64,000 bases of DNA from Atopsyche davidsoni (Eukaryota > Arthropoda > Insecta > Trichoptera > Hydrobiosidae): assembly GCA_022113835.1 (NCBI GenBank), contig JAILWY010000006.1, positions 3,348,001 to 3,412,000 on the forward strand, read 5' to 3'. Positions 46,493-59,174 of the stretch are shown piece after piece. The notes below the pieces were generated by a model, which searched no databases, had not been told where the DNA came from, and saw only the letters and a program-made list of their open reading frames with translations. The stretch's first letter is position 1. Every line of letters starts with the position of its first letter. Both the position numbers and the translations under genes were made by a program.

Positions 46493-47302
46493 TATATATT
46501 CTTTATAAAATTTGTAAAGGTAAAGACAGTGTAATGCAATAAACTGGGACATCTTGACAAAAGCAACAGCACGTTCAGTTCTAGCTGGTGTTGACTGTGC
46601 TTCTGGATCAAGATTTAAAATGAACATAAAAAAAATTATGGAAGTATTGGAATGAGTTGTATACAAATATCATTTAACTTCATATTCAGGAAAGTTTTTT
46701 TCTTTTTTAATTCAATGATATAATGCTAAAATTAGACGAAGATCATTTAAATCTAACATCCACAAAGAGTTTACAGTTAAATATAATTTTACTTAATTAA
46801 CCTCATCAAATTTCAACTTATAACAAATTTAAAAATTTTTACACTGGTATTACTTAAATAATTAAAAGTCTTTAAACATATAAGTTTTACAAAATGATAA
46901 ATAAAACAGTAAAAATATAATGCATCGTCAGGTAATTAAAGCTTTTATTAAAATATGTATACTTATATTTTTCTAATACACAATTATGTCTCACACACAA
47001 CATCCATAATGATGATTGAAATAACTTATTTAAACTTCTTTGGAGAGTTCAAATATATCCTAAATATATTTATGTGCTAATAATACTTACATGCACATAA
47101 ATACAATATATGAGATTGAAATCCTCAACAAGATAATTTAAAAAAAGGAATTATCAGTTGCAATATTAATTTCATATAAATTTAGGTCTTTTTAAGGTCA
47201 CATTATGATTCTTCAAAATATTTAAATAAACTGATCAAGCTTTACATACAGACAAGCCTAAATAACACAATGAATGTTACCAAAAAAGTTTGTCTCAAGA
47301 GA

Positions 47303-49760
47303 TCAATTATCCCAATCAACATCATCATCGAATCCACCATAATGACCCTTAGTGTGTGCAATAAATTTTTTCTCACGACTAAATTCTAAATCACAAATAG
47401 AACAGACATACTTTTTGTTTTCCTTCTTAGTAGTTGTTGCGGAGTGGTTATCTGATTCTGTACAAAACTCGACTGGCACAACTGTTGTGGAAATTTTAGG
47501 TTCTGGAACTGTGTTAGAGGTTGATAGGACATAAGGAGACCTTAGCATCGGTTCGAGGTTGACAAATGTAAAGTAAGGTAAATTTTTCTCTTCAACTTCT
47601 GAATTTGTCATTCCAACAGACATAATTTCACCAGATTTGGAAGGCGGAAAAAAATTGTTATCTATCTTTTTTTGTTTTTTAGTTTTACTATTTTGCAATG
47701 TTCTTTTAGTATTCTTACTTTTTGCAGTCATTTTGGCAATCACAATTCTTCCAGGTTTTTTGGGAGGAAGAATTTTATATTGTTTAGAACTATAATCATC
47801 TTCAGGTGGGAGAGCAGGAAGTTTATTGGTCGCTTGCATTTTTCTAAAAAGCAATCCTACAGGATACGGTGGAGTCTCACTATCAGATGTTTCATCTAAG
47901 CAAATAACTTCATTGGGATCTATTACAGGACTTTTGACAAGTTTAGTTTTTTTTCGTTGTTTACGTTCAGTCTTATCATTATGTTTTCTTTTGAGAGAAG
48001 TTTTTAATTCAGATTCACCTGTTGCTATTGGTTTTAATATTTTAACAAGGGTTGCAGGTTGATTCCCTGTAGAATTTGCACCAGTTTCACATACCAGAAT
48101 ATTATTTGAAGAACCGACAGTTGATGAAATATTTTTACTGAAATTCGGATAAGAATACAAAGGAGGGACAGGAGATGTAAGATTATTAAGTGAATTACTT
48201 TTGGTAAGTGTTAAGGAGTCCATTTGTAACTGAGCTGTCTCTGCATTTGTTTTTTTAACAGACAGTGTTACATTAGATATTTTCATTAGGTTAACTAAGG
48301 ATTCAAAATACGGCTTGACATTGGTACTGTTTTCATTTGTATGACTTATAACTCGATGACCCACTAGTGTGGTATTCATTTTACCATTAGTATCTGTCAA
48401 TTTTTTCTGCGGTGGTAATTTGATTATTTTTTCTAATTGACTTGGACATTTATGGACGGTTACTTTATCGACATCAATGAATATGTTTTTACATTTATTA
48501 CAAGAATAAAGAGAGCCTAGACCGGCTGCATTTACCGTAGAAAAGGAAGGTACATTGGACACAGGCAAAGTGTTCAGTTGAGTTCCTGTCTCATCCGGTT
48601 TTGATAAAGGCTGAACCGAAACATTATTATTTTGAATGAAATACTGATTGTTTTTTAGTATAACACCAGGAAAACGGGGATCATTGACTTTCATCAATGA
48701 AATTGAAAATTGTTTCATTTTACTGTGCAAATTATCAATAGGTTTTTTCTGTTTTACAGGTAAAGTAATGCTGTTTCTAAGAGACGTCACAGACTCAAGA
48801 GCTTTTTTTACAAGTTCATTGCAGAACTCTTCATTAGACATTTTATTTTTATTAAGTTTTGCTTCCCAGGCACTTCGTATCTTGTTGTCTTTTTTTTTTT
48901 CGGTTTTACATTCTCTATCATTTTTCAGGATTGTGTCACCAAGTAAAACTTGTGTCTCACGACATTTTATCATAAATTCATGAAATTCTGATATTTTTGC
49001 AGAACAGCGGAAACAAATTTTGTGGGGTAGTGTGTCCATTTCCTTTACCTAAAAAAATTATTACCTCATTACTGATAATATATATATATATTATAGCATT
49101 ACTAATTACCAGGGGAATGCGACGAGATTTTAAATAAATACCATACAAAAATCTAATACATTGTAGAGTTTGCATTATTCAGGATTGAATATCAATCCAT
49201 CATGCAGTCTAAAAAACTGCTTTTTATGAAAAAAATGTTTCATAACCAGAAAAAATGTTTGGATCCAAAATGTTTCAGAACTTTAAGTAGGGAAGTGATA
49301 CATTTAATAATAAAGCCATTAGTTCAAAGGACCAAATTTTTGATGAAGCATATGATGGATCCAATATTTATAAATTTGCATTACATATTTATTCAAACTT
49401 TAAAGAATATCAAACACTTTTCGCTGCACAGAGAACTAGTGTAAATGGTACTATATATCTTTTTTCATTGAATAATAAATTTATACAGCTCAATAAGACT
49501 TCGATTCCTTGGAGTAAGTACAATTGTCAGAAAGTACCCAAATAAACAGCCACAAGATAAATTATTGTTATATTAGAAATACTCGGTTATATAAAACACT
49601 TGCTTACCAAAATACGCAAAAGTCCTTCTATCATTTTCGCTAGATCCATCCCAGAACCAAAAATACTTAAAAATGGACCATCTTTAGAGGCACACAATCT
49701 ACAGACTTTCGATTGAAGTGCAGGTTCTATAAGGGTTTTCGAAGATCTTCCTCGATACAT
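47303..49760 (-). CDS. ZAD-domain C2H2 zinc-finger protein
   Basis: Exon 1 (49608-49760) and exon 2 (47303-49048) join in phase 0 to give 632 residues. The N-terminal ZAD dimerisation domain has its two cysteine pairs at VCRLC (exon 1, residues 20 and 23) and ICFRC (start of exon 2), so the intron splits the domain. A degenerate finger CNKC...HKC lies near the middle. A basic nuclear-localisation stretch KRKHNDKTERKQRKK is present. One canonical C2H2 finger, CSICDLEFSREKKFIAHTKGH, is close to the C-terminus, followed by an acidic tail DDDVDWDN. ZAD proteins are arthropod nuclear DNA-binding or chromatin factors; the target here is unknown. One full finger is few for the family. It is head-to-head with TFIIA-L. 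Confidence 0.85.
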
Positions 49761-49781
49761 TTTGCCACTTGACTTGTACGA

Positions 49782-50376
49782 ATCTTAATGCATTCGTAAA
49801 ATGAGTATATAATAAATATTATATTTATATCCGAAAATGTCAACACACCAAAACACCTTTTAGCGTTGGAGAATTGTCAATTATTATCTCTGTCCAGAGA
49901 CAATTTCTTTTTCTATTTTCACTTGTTTTTTTTCTCTCTGGTTATCCCGGGCACAGAATACTTGTCCCAGAGTTACGAGTTATTTTTTTATATTGTCTAT
50001 GCTTGTCATTACCAACTTCTACAATTAGTTTATACTGTAGATCTTTAGAATTGAAGCCATATGTGACTCCTCTGTATTTAAAAAAAAAACTATATAATGT
50101 ATGGCGTAGCTGTTTTAGAAAAAACTAGATTAACAATTTAGTTAAAAATGTATGATATTTTTTATTGAATTATGTTTCATCCAATGAGTTTTTCTTAATT
50201 TTAATAGTTGGGTTACTATCAAAATAGATAGTAACCAACTAGTTAAAAATAAGAATAAAAATGTCTCTGGAGACAGCCCAAAAATAATAATTGAGAATTC
50301 TTCGACGCTAAAAGGTGTTTTGGTGTATTGTATATATAATATTTATTGTATACTCATTTTATGAATGCATTAAGAT
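49782..50376. repeat. Inverted repeat forming a mirror-image spacer between the ZAD and TFIIA-L genes
   Basis: The arms, about 49,782-49,917 and 50,240-50,376, are reverse complements at most positions. Shared words include ATCTTAATGCATTC, AAAATGAGTATA, CACCAAAACACCTTTTAGCG and AATTCTCAATTATTAT-like sequence. The arms begin 22 bp before the ZAD start codon and 272 bp before the TFIIA-L start codon. No target-site duplication is evident at the outer edges. A second small hairpin (GGTTACTATC / GATAGTAACC) lies near 50,211-50,236. It could be a long-terminal-repeat MITE or an inverted duplication of promoter sequence. Confidence 0.75.
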
Positions 50377-50648
50377 AAAAGTTTGGTACATAATAATGTG
50401 AAATATATTTCTTATGCTCTCTATTTCGTGCCTTCTTATTTTAGTTTTTGAAAACCATAGATGCTCGCGCTGCTAATCGATGGTCAACTCGTTCAGGCGG
50501 ATATGACGAAACAAGTCAGATATTGTGGAATGGGAACAGTTGAGAAAGTATAAAAGCGCTTGTGAGTGACCGCTTGCTGGCTTCTTTGGGCCCGACTAGC
50601 GAATTAGGCGGAATATTAAAATTAGTATATTTGTCTTAATTTAAAGTT

Positions 50649-53600
50649 ATGGCGTTAAGTCAGACGACAGTGGTGAGTATTTGTCAAATATATAGACATA
50701 ACATTCCAGATGTTACAAATATTCCTGACACATCACCTGCATTTGACAGCCTTGGTTTCACCTTTATCAACGACATGTTTATTCATAATAATTGCTTTCA
50801 ACCTCTGATTGTCGTCAAACCAAATGTTTTTTCGTCGTGCTCAGGATAGTGCTTAAAAGGTTATGTTGTGTGTAGTTTATACAAAATATTTTCCTTTCAA
50901 ACTTCTGATACTACAGTGTCGTGATAAATCAAACGTAATGAAGTTCATAGAGATTATTTTGTCATTTCCAATAACTTATTTTTTTATTGTTATGAAAATA
51001 TTCAATTATTATTCATGAAAGGTATTACAACTGATGAAGGAAATCTTTCCAATTAATGGGTAGTTGATATTTAATTATTTTTGTTTTTTATCAGCACTAA
51101 TAATAATACTTCTAGATAATATCATATAAATTAATCATTTTATGTGGCTGTATTCATTGAATTGATAATATCATTAAAATGAATATGTTTTCATGCGTAA
51201 AATAATAACTGTTATTAAGATATTGTGTAGGTTTACGATTTTTTTCTCAATTATACATTGAAACACCCACAAATAATTTATCAGTACTTAACAAAAATAG
51301 TCTGGCTGATATTTTTTTCTTTCGTAATTTATTTTTGTAAATCTATTTTTCATATTTATACTTTTCATTTCAACATTTAAATATTTTTTTTTACTATAGC
51401 GAATATTTTGTTATAATGTTACGGTTGCAGCTCAAGTTATACAACACTGTGATGGAAGATGTGATAGCGAATGTTAGAGAGACTTTCCTCGATGATGGAG
51501 TAGACGAGCAAGTGCTGCAAGAACTGCGATCATTATGGGAATCCAAATTGTTAGCCAGCAAGGCTGTAGAACAGAACCCTGAACCTCCGGAACATCAGCC
51601 TCCACCCATTGTTGCTAACAACCTGAAAGCTAATGGAAATAAATCTGGTGAGTGATTTAACAAACCATTACAAGCTTAATATTTGGAGCATTTAACATTT
51701 TAAATGAAAATTGCTATCGGTAAATAATGATATCTTTTGGTTTGTTTTTTTCAGGTATCAAAAAAGTTCCAATGAATTCAATGGACCAGCATAATATGGC
51801 AAATACACACCATTCTGGAATGAAACAACTAGGCAATCATTCAGCAAATAATAGTACAAGCAATGCATCCAACCAGCAAGGCATACCTAGTCACCAGCCA
51901 CCAAACATTGTTGGTTTAGACCCCAACAACAGGGTCCCCGTCCAGGTAAACAAAATATTAAGAATGTACCTAACAGGGTTAAAGCTCCAAACTAATAACT
52001 AGTAATCAATGTGTTTTAATGACAAACTACACATAACGTCATTACTAGATTCAATTTTTTTTTAAACAGTGTAAATGCCAAGAGTAGGTTGGTGAAACTA
52101 GTCGCATTAAAAGAATAGCAAAAATATTTTTTTTAAATTTAAAACTCACGTTGTCTGGTGGAGATGAGTATAAGACTGATGTATTGTTGTCTATGTTTCA
52201 GTTATCATTACCAGCCCAGGCTGGAGTCCCTGGATCGCAGCCACGAGTATTTACTTTAGAAATTCCTTCATCCGCTCTTCAGAATAATCAATTGCATCAA
52301 GTGAGAACTTTCTTTTATATTGTTTGAAAAAAACCAAATATATATATATTTTTTTTTTAGATATTTATTTGCAATACTTATTCCTTGCCAATATGAAGAC
52401 TACAGATAAAATAGTATATAAATTGCACTTAAGTTCTCAATTTAACAGAAACTATACAGTAAATTAATTTACCTGACTTTAGTCTTCGTTTTTGAAATTT
52501 GTTTTACTGTCTGATTTTATTCACCAAAGAATGAAAGAAATGATTTTTAAATTTAAGAGTATTTCTGTTTAGTTACTAATTATTTAGTTGCCTACAAATT
52601 CCCTAGAAAGTGTCTCTTATTATTTGAGTACTTTCAGGTTTTGACAGGACCAATAATCACAGCAACAATGAACCTACCTCAGCCGCTTGCAGCCACGTTA
52701 CTACAACAACACATTAATGCTGCGCTCTCCGGGCAACAATCAAGCTTTAGTAAGTACCTGCTTCCTAATTACTATACAACATTTACGCTTGTCAACTTAA
52801 TCAATACAGTAAAATGCTGTTTTATAATTAATACAGATTTCTATCTACTATTAATTTTAATCTTCACATATTTAAATTTATTCATATAATGCAAAAAGTA
52901 AGGAATTTATATTAATATCTCCATTGATATAACCATAATCGTTGCTGCAATTCTGAGCTATTCAGCAATTTCTTTTATTCTACACATTGAAATAATATGA
53001 ACATCTAAATACTTTTAAATTTTTTTGGACATTATACATTCTTATATAAATTAAATATTGGAACCCAATTCATATGAAATCTATAATACATTTATTTATT
53101 TTTCAAATTTCATAACAGTTTAATTTGACGTGTAGCTAGCTCATCTATACATTAAATAAAAAATAATAACTCCATTAAAATGTTTGTTCAAAAGTTTTGG
53201 CAGCTCAAGGTTTGAGTTAATTTGAATTCTTGGGTGTTGAGCTATTTGAAGTTTTCAGCACAGGAACTGAAAACTTCAAGCAGCTTAACACCCAAGAAAC
53301 TATGTTTAAATATTTTAATAGTTGCTTGAACTATGAGTTTAGAATATTTAAGTTGGAGTCTTCACAATAATATTGCAATGTATTTTATGAGAAGATATAT
53401 TGCAATGCTTGGTGACATTATTTTTGTTTGTTTCATTCAAATGGGGGTATATTTTTTCACATTTTAAGTATTTAACAATAATTTAATAACTCTAATGGCT
53501 TTAATGCAATGTAAGTGACTATTCATTTTACATTTGAAATAAATTGTATGAATCCAATTTTAAAACAAATAAGATTTTAGGTGTAGGTTTAGCAAAGCTT

Positions 53601-54906
53601 AGATGAATTTTAATAGTAATCATTTTCAAAAGCGTTAGTGTTGTGTACAGTCATTGAGTAATATCTGAATTTACAGTGAGATTGCAGTATTGGACTTGAG
53701 AGTGTGCACATTTATTTTATTAATTGGTAGTTGTACTGTTATGTTTAACAGTAAATAATAATGCTTGCCTTTGACTATTTGATTTTGAATTCAATGCTTA
53801 CAATGGACGAGGCGGGTGAACAGCGACAGTATATTAAAGCTATTTTTACTAAACGAACAATTTTTTTTTAAATAGGATTATTAAACCGTAATTTCAACAC
53901 GTCATTGCACTATAAACATGTTCAACAATGTTCATGTAATATGTATAGAAATAATTATGGTTTTATAAAAGTATTGTTACAAAAAAAATTGTGAGACTAA
54001 TCTAATCTTTCCAATTAGTTTATTGTGTTATTTATTTGAATATGTCATCAAATTATGTGCATTTGAAAAGTCTTGTTTTACCATGTGCATTATTTCGACA
54101 TTGTGTTTTTTAATAGTATTATTTATAACTTTTACATATAATTATTTCAGTTATATTCTAATTTTATTATTTCTTCCATTAGTCATTTTATTTTTTTCTT
54201 TAATTTTCATAATATTGCTACTCTCACTCAATTTCTGCAAGTTATTTATACAGATTTTTGCAATATAGACAGACTTAATACTAAAGTCCAATAAATGAGC
54301 AGAATGACATACATGTTTGGTGAGGCTATAAAAATTATATTATTTCAGAATTGATTTCGTGAAGATTTATAGTATTGAATTTTGATTTTAGATACAGTGA
54401 CAGCAAACAATGCGAGCATCAACAAGTCACAGCTGGATGGAGCGTGTGACTCTTCAGATGAAGAGATGTCTGAGGGTGGTGGTGCAGGCGCGTCTGAGGA
54501 TGACGGTGAAGCCGGCTCCCCTGCCTCTGAAGCGGAGGCTGAAGCTGATGACGATGCGCCTGAGGGAGGAGCCGAAGAGGAGCCCCTTAACTCTGGAGAT
54601 GATGTGTCCGAGGAGGATCCTTCAGATATGTTCGATACTGACAATGTTGTCGTATGTCAGTATGATAAGGTATATTTGCGCATATTATTTTTTATATTTT
54701 ACTTTATTGGGATGAGCAGTTGTTTTGCTCTATTTACACACTCGTTACTTGTAATAAATATTATATTCTGTTATATATTTTTTTATTCTCTATTTCAGAT
54801 CACCAGAAGCCGAAACAAATGGAAATTCTATTTAAAAGATGGTATAATGAATTTGTCAGGAAAAGACTTTGTTTTCCAAAAAGCCAACGGTGATGCTGAA
54901 TGGTGA
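50649..54906 (+). CDS. TfIIA-L: Transcription initiation factor IIA large subunit (TFIIA alpha/beta)
   Basis: Seven exons run 50649-50672, 51431-51647, 51755-51945, 52202-52300, 52638-52749, 54392-54669 and 54799-54906. They join in frame to 342 residues. TFIIA binds TBP on TATA DNA and stabilises the preinitiation complex in the nucleus. The N-terminal four-helix-bundle part reads LKLYNTVMEDVIANVRETF and DDGVDEQVLQELRSLWE. A variable Asn/Gln-rich middle follows. The Taspase1 site QLDG (consensus Q[FILV]DG) precedes an acidic stretch ending EEPLNSGDDVSEED. The beta-barrel C-terminus is VVVCQYDKITRSRNKWKF to NGDAEW. Exon 1 is only eight codons (MALSQTTV), supported by the donor GTGAGT and phase 0. 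Intron 5 carries a hairpin repeat. Confidence 0.95.
53227..53298. repeat. 32-bp-arm hairpin in TFIIA-L intron 5
   Basis: The arms 53,227-53,258 and 53,267-53,298 are inverted copies with a few mismatches. The right arm (GAAAACTTCAAGCAGCTTAA) is also found nearly unchanged at 38,861-38,885, so this is a dispersed repeat present once singly and once as a foldback. Confidence 0.65.
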
Positions 54907-55056
54907 AGAAGTGTGTCAACTATCCGAACGCAATAAGGCCTTAATTTTTTCATGTGAAAATAGACGTAGTATGATCAGTAGAATACTCGTTAAGCATTTT
55001 ATTGGGATTTTGATAAGCGTGCATATATTAGATAAATAGAATACCATATAGTTTTA

Positions 55057-55062
55057 AATAAA
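55057..55062 (+). terminator. Polyadenylation signal of TFIIA-L
   Basis: AATAAA 151 bp downstream of the TFIIA-L stop codon, the first canonical signal after a run of AT-rich 3'UTR. Confidence 0.6.
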
Positions 55063-55174
55063 TCTTTGTATATTGTTCTTTTTAACACTGTAGATAATAA
55101 TTTGTTAGAAACATGTAATTTGATTTAATCACTCATAAATGATTAATAACTTGTCAGTTGATGTGAAGTTAGTA

Positions 55175-55361
55175 TTATTTATGATATTTTGGTTGTTCTT
55201 CAGCAGTTAAACCCTCCAGCCTGGTGGTGCGACTAAAGTTCCTGGGCTTTCGTGGCCACACATGTATTTTTATGAGAACATTGTTATTAGATGACTTATA
55301 ATAGATATTCATTCCACCTGGCTGAACTTGCACATTATTACTAATCAAATATATTATCACT
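55175..55361 (-). CDS. Unidentified terminal exon-like ORF, minus strand
   Basis: On the minus strand an acceptor TTGCTTTCAG is followed by 61 codons, VIIYLISNNVQVQPGGMN... to LTAEEQPKYHK, and a TAA stop. The sequence has balanced composition (WPRKPRNFSRTTRLEG), unlike the AT-driven frames around it. I do not recognise the family, and no upstream exon is evident on the minus strand between 55,400 and 59,100. If real, the gene converges on TFIIA-L. It may instead be a fragment of an old gene copy. Confidence 0.35.
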
Positions 55362-55399
55362 CTGAAAGCAATTGAACTCCAAAGTTTCCAAATAGATTA

Positions 55400-57960
55400 T
55401 GTATCAAATTTAGTGTATAAAAATTACAAATAATATAATGGATTGTGTGATGATGAATTATTTTTTTATGACAACGATGATTATAATAGTCTTTTCATTC
55501 TCACGGTGATATTGGTTTCTGTTTGTTAACATTACTTCTGTCTTTGTTACTTCAAATATCTAATTATTTTATCCAATCAAAAGTGAGATTTTCGAATTGA
55601 CTAAATTAAATTATTGTAAATAGTGGGCGTGAGGTATATGATGATAACTGCTAACTATGAAAAAACTACTTGGTTATTGAGCCAATGTTAAACTTTTTAA
55701 TACGGTTGTTTTGAAAATGAGTGAAACATCATTGTTGTTATTGTAATTATCTTAAAAAAAGACTAAATTTATTATATTTAATGTAGCTATGAAAAGATGA
55801 ATAATAAACTAATGCTCATTTTTGTAATAGGTAGCCGATAGCCAACCGTGGGTTCATGGGTTTATGGCAAACAGCAAGTTAAACTAAATTTTAATAATGA
55901 GAATATTATCGAATATAACAATATTATCAATATTATAATAATCAGTATTGGCTTGATTAACATTTTAATTCACAATAGTGAGAAGGCATCGTTGCCAATT
56001 TTTTTTGCCGCTCTGCGTGTAATGACTCCGAACAATAATTAAAAATGATTCTTACAGAAAGAGGACGTCTTTTACACAGGTACACGTGTATTGAGCACAT
56101 ATTCATACAGAAAAATAATGACGCATTGAATTGAAATTATAAATACAATGTATTATTTATTTCACTGTACAAGCATACAAGAACCATTTTTAACTAAATC
56201 TATATATACATATGTGTATTTATATTTGTACAAAGTATTTTTGTAAAATCAATTGATTTTAAAAAATATTAGGTATGTTTGTATTTATAAATAAATTGAA
56301 ATAAACAAGCACATAACTACATGCATTAAATATTTGCATTCACTTGGAGTGCTATATTCTTGTATAATTCTAAAGTTTTTAATTATTATCTATTACATGC
56401 TTGCCCTACGAAATGTAATGAGGCAAGGAACTAGCTGCTGAATTATCAAATACGTTTTTCATTATTTAACCTAGGGATTTGTATTTTGTAATTTTTTTAG
56501 CTTAAATTTGTCTGTAGATAAATATGCTAATGCGGATTTATACATAATCATTATTTTTATTGAATCTCAGATTTCTTTAAAATTTTATCCTAATTATACA
56601 CTACATGTTTTGTATATTATTGGTTACTAGTAACAGCAACGGAAACCAAAAAAATATTTAAATAAAAGCACCTTGCACGGTGAAAGTGAAATTTTTTTAG
56701 TGTATTATAATGCATTTTTAATATAGAAGACATTTTATTTTTGTGGGGATTTTTTTTTTCTATATTACATTCAACCATATGAGAATGTAAAGAAATTTGA
56801 TTTCTGTAAAGTCTGTAACTCAATGTATTTGATAATATGTGCAATTATATTAAGGTTTAATATACCATTTTCTTATTTAATTTCACAGTACATTTGTTAT
56901 TTAAATTTTTTTTTATTTATATAAATCGCTTAGCCCGCATCATTTACGAATGTAATCTTTAACTGTTGGTATATTTCGCCTCAGGTATTGCTATTTTTAG
57001 TTATTTATTTTACAATTCAGAAAGTTACCACAAAACATGCATTAGACAAATTCCTAAATTTCTTATGATTATTATTTAAATTTGTCAAATTATTTTATTC
57101 CGAGACTGAAAATGTTCTCAAATACATGCTATTGATGAAATTTCAAATGTCTTTTTTTTATAGTATATAATAATAGCTTTTGTAAAGATTACAATTTAAC
57201 GCAGAAGAAATCTTTTTTGAAAATATATAGTACAATAATTGCAAATAAATTTAACTATTTAATTTGATTAACAGTTTTTTTTGTAATCCAACTTATGGTG
57301 TTAATTATTGTCTCAATAACCGAGTATTGACTTAACATGAAAATAGGTCAATTTTTCTTCTCAGTTCAATTTGATTTATATTATTGAATGTTTTAATTAT
57401 TTTATATTTGTTTATTATATTACACTGCATTTAGGTTTGAGAGCATTAAACACATAACGATGCAAACACAATTATTATTTAATAATTACGCGGAATGCTA
57501 TCAAGTCTATATTGGACTCACTTTTTAAACACTTGTAATGCAATTTTTTCCAAAGAAGTATTGTATTTTGAGACTGGAGTTATAAAAATAAATCTTTAAA
57601 TTTTAATGTAAGTATCTTTTTAAATTCTAAGCTAACGCAAATTTTATTATTTATATCGTTGGATCATCCATATAATTAATAATTTGTAATTTTTGATGCC
57701 TAAAATGCAAAATAATTATATTTATTTATGTACTTACAGATATACAATATTGAAATTGTAATACCAAATTATAGATCCCTTTATCTATTCAATCCAAGGG
57801 AAATTGTGGATGATTCATCATCTCTGCTTATGAAACCTTATTTTATAATGAGACTGTAATAAAGGAATATTGTTTTTTTAAATATTTTTTTCAATTAATA
57901 TCCATCTTTACTTATAATATTTTCTATTTTGGCTGTTGTGTTTTCTTTAAACTTTGTACT
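55400..57960. other. AT-rich spacer, no gene seen
   Basis: Very AT-rich DNA with homopolymer runs and many chance stop codons. I see no exon with family similarity, no mobile element termini and no RNA gene. Confidence 0.6.
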
Positions 57961-57966
57961 TTATAG

Positions 57967-58102
57967 ATCACATTTGTACAGGATCATATATTACAGTCTA
58001 CCAGAAACGTGCAGATCTATTCTTGAAGATCAAGGAGACATAAGTGTAAAAACCAATTATCACAGATTTCCCGTCCCCTATAAGAAGGCCACAAAAAAAT
58101 AG
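57967..58102 (+). CDS. Unidentified terminal exon-like ORF, plus strand
   Basis: A pyrimidine-containing acceptor (CTTTGTACTTTATAG) is followed by a phase 1 exon of 44 codons. It reads SHLYRIIYYSLPETCRSIL... to YHRFPVPYKKATKK and a TAG stop. The composition looks coding and the island is less AT-rich than its surroundings. I recognise no family and no matching upstream exon. A second possible acceptor (TTTGTACAG) lies 16 bases further in and keeps the same frame. It may be a fragment. Confidence 0.27.
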
Positions 58103-58433
58103 TTCAGTATATATTATTCATTTATTATCAAATCGTAATAATATACGAGTTGAGTTAATATCAGTTTCAAACGTATGGGAAAAAACCACAAGGAATCAGG
58201 TCACCCGTTTAATATTACTGGAAATCTTCACCATAATGTAATTAAAGGGGATGGTGTGAGGTGAAGGGAAGGGTGGAATGTAGTACAGGGGAGGAAGCAC
58301 AGAATACATATAGTAAATAAACATACTCATGGGGTTATACAGCTTGATTTGATTTCTGCGCCATTTGTGCGGTAAAGTGCTGCCAGCGAAAAAAAGGACA
58401 GCGCGACAACTTAAGAAGTCAAGGTTATTAAAA

Positions 58434-58665
58434 ATGGAGCGCTACACGAAAGAACAACGCATTTTCATCATTGAGAAATGTTTTTAAAAAAATGTACGTT
58501 TGCAATTTTCGGAAAAAATAATCTTCAGCGGTGAGGCTCATTTTCATCTTGATGGCTCGGTTGATTGACAAAATTGTCGCGTTTGGGGTTTAGAAAATCT
58601 ACGAGTGATCATTGTAAAACAAATGCACCTACAACGCGTCATTATTAGGTGCGTATTTCGGGTTG
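58434..58665 (+). pseudogene. Transposase relic (DUF4817/mariner-like superfamily)
   Basis: ATG at 58,434 begins MERYTKEQRIFIIEKC, the usual start of the insect DUF4817-type transposon protein. It is interrupted at once by a stop, and most of the gene is deleted. The frame then resumes with IIFSGEAHFHLDGSV, corresponding to the FSDEAHF catalytic region. The catalytic Asp is changed to Gly in this copy. Further stops follow before RVWGLENPRVII. Clearly non-functional. Confidence 0.7.
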
Positions 58666-59174
58666 TAAGCATCATCGGAGCATTAACATTCAGACTAATA
58701 ACAGTTAATAGTGTTATTGCAACATGAAAATCCAGTTATTTATGCCTAAATTGCAAAGCCTGAGAAACAATTCAATCATTAAATGAGCCATTGTAATTAA
58801 ATGAGCCATTGTAATCTGTGTCACGAAATTATTTATATAGAATATTTCTCGTGTCTTCAAGTGTGAATCAATTGCCTAAAGACATTTTGTATATTTTTTG
58901 TTGAAATGGCAAGTAAAAAAAGTAGGAGCATGTCAGTTTGACATTTCATATTCAATTTGGCAAGTCGAGTATGGTCGCATGTAAGCTTTATAAATTTATG
59001 AATGAAAATTATCCTATTGGCTAGTCAGAATTTAGCAAAAATGTCAAAATTTAAAGTACAGCGTACCAAAAATATTTACGATTATTTTGTGACACTCAAA
59101 AGTTCCATGCATTCTTATATCACTACTCTCTAGCTTGTTTATCAATAGTGAAAATTGAATCAGAAACTGTAAAA

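Noticed and set aside
49202..49444. 80-codon plus-strand ORF in the intron of the ZAD gene.
   Set aside because: Lys/Phe-rich composition typical of AT-rich chance frames; it lies wholly in an intron on the opposite strand with no supporting signals.
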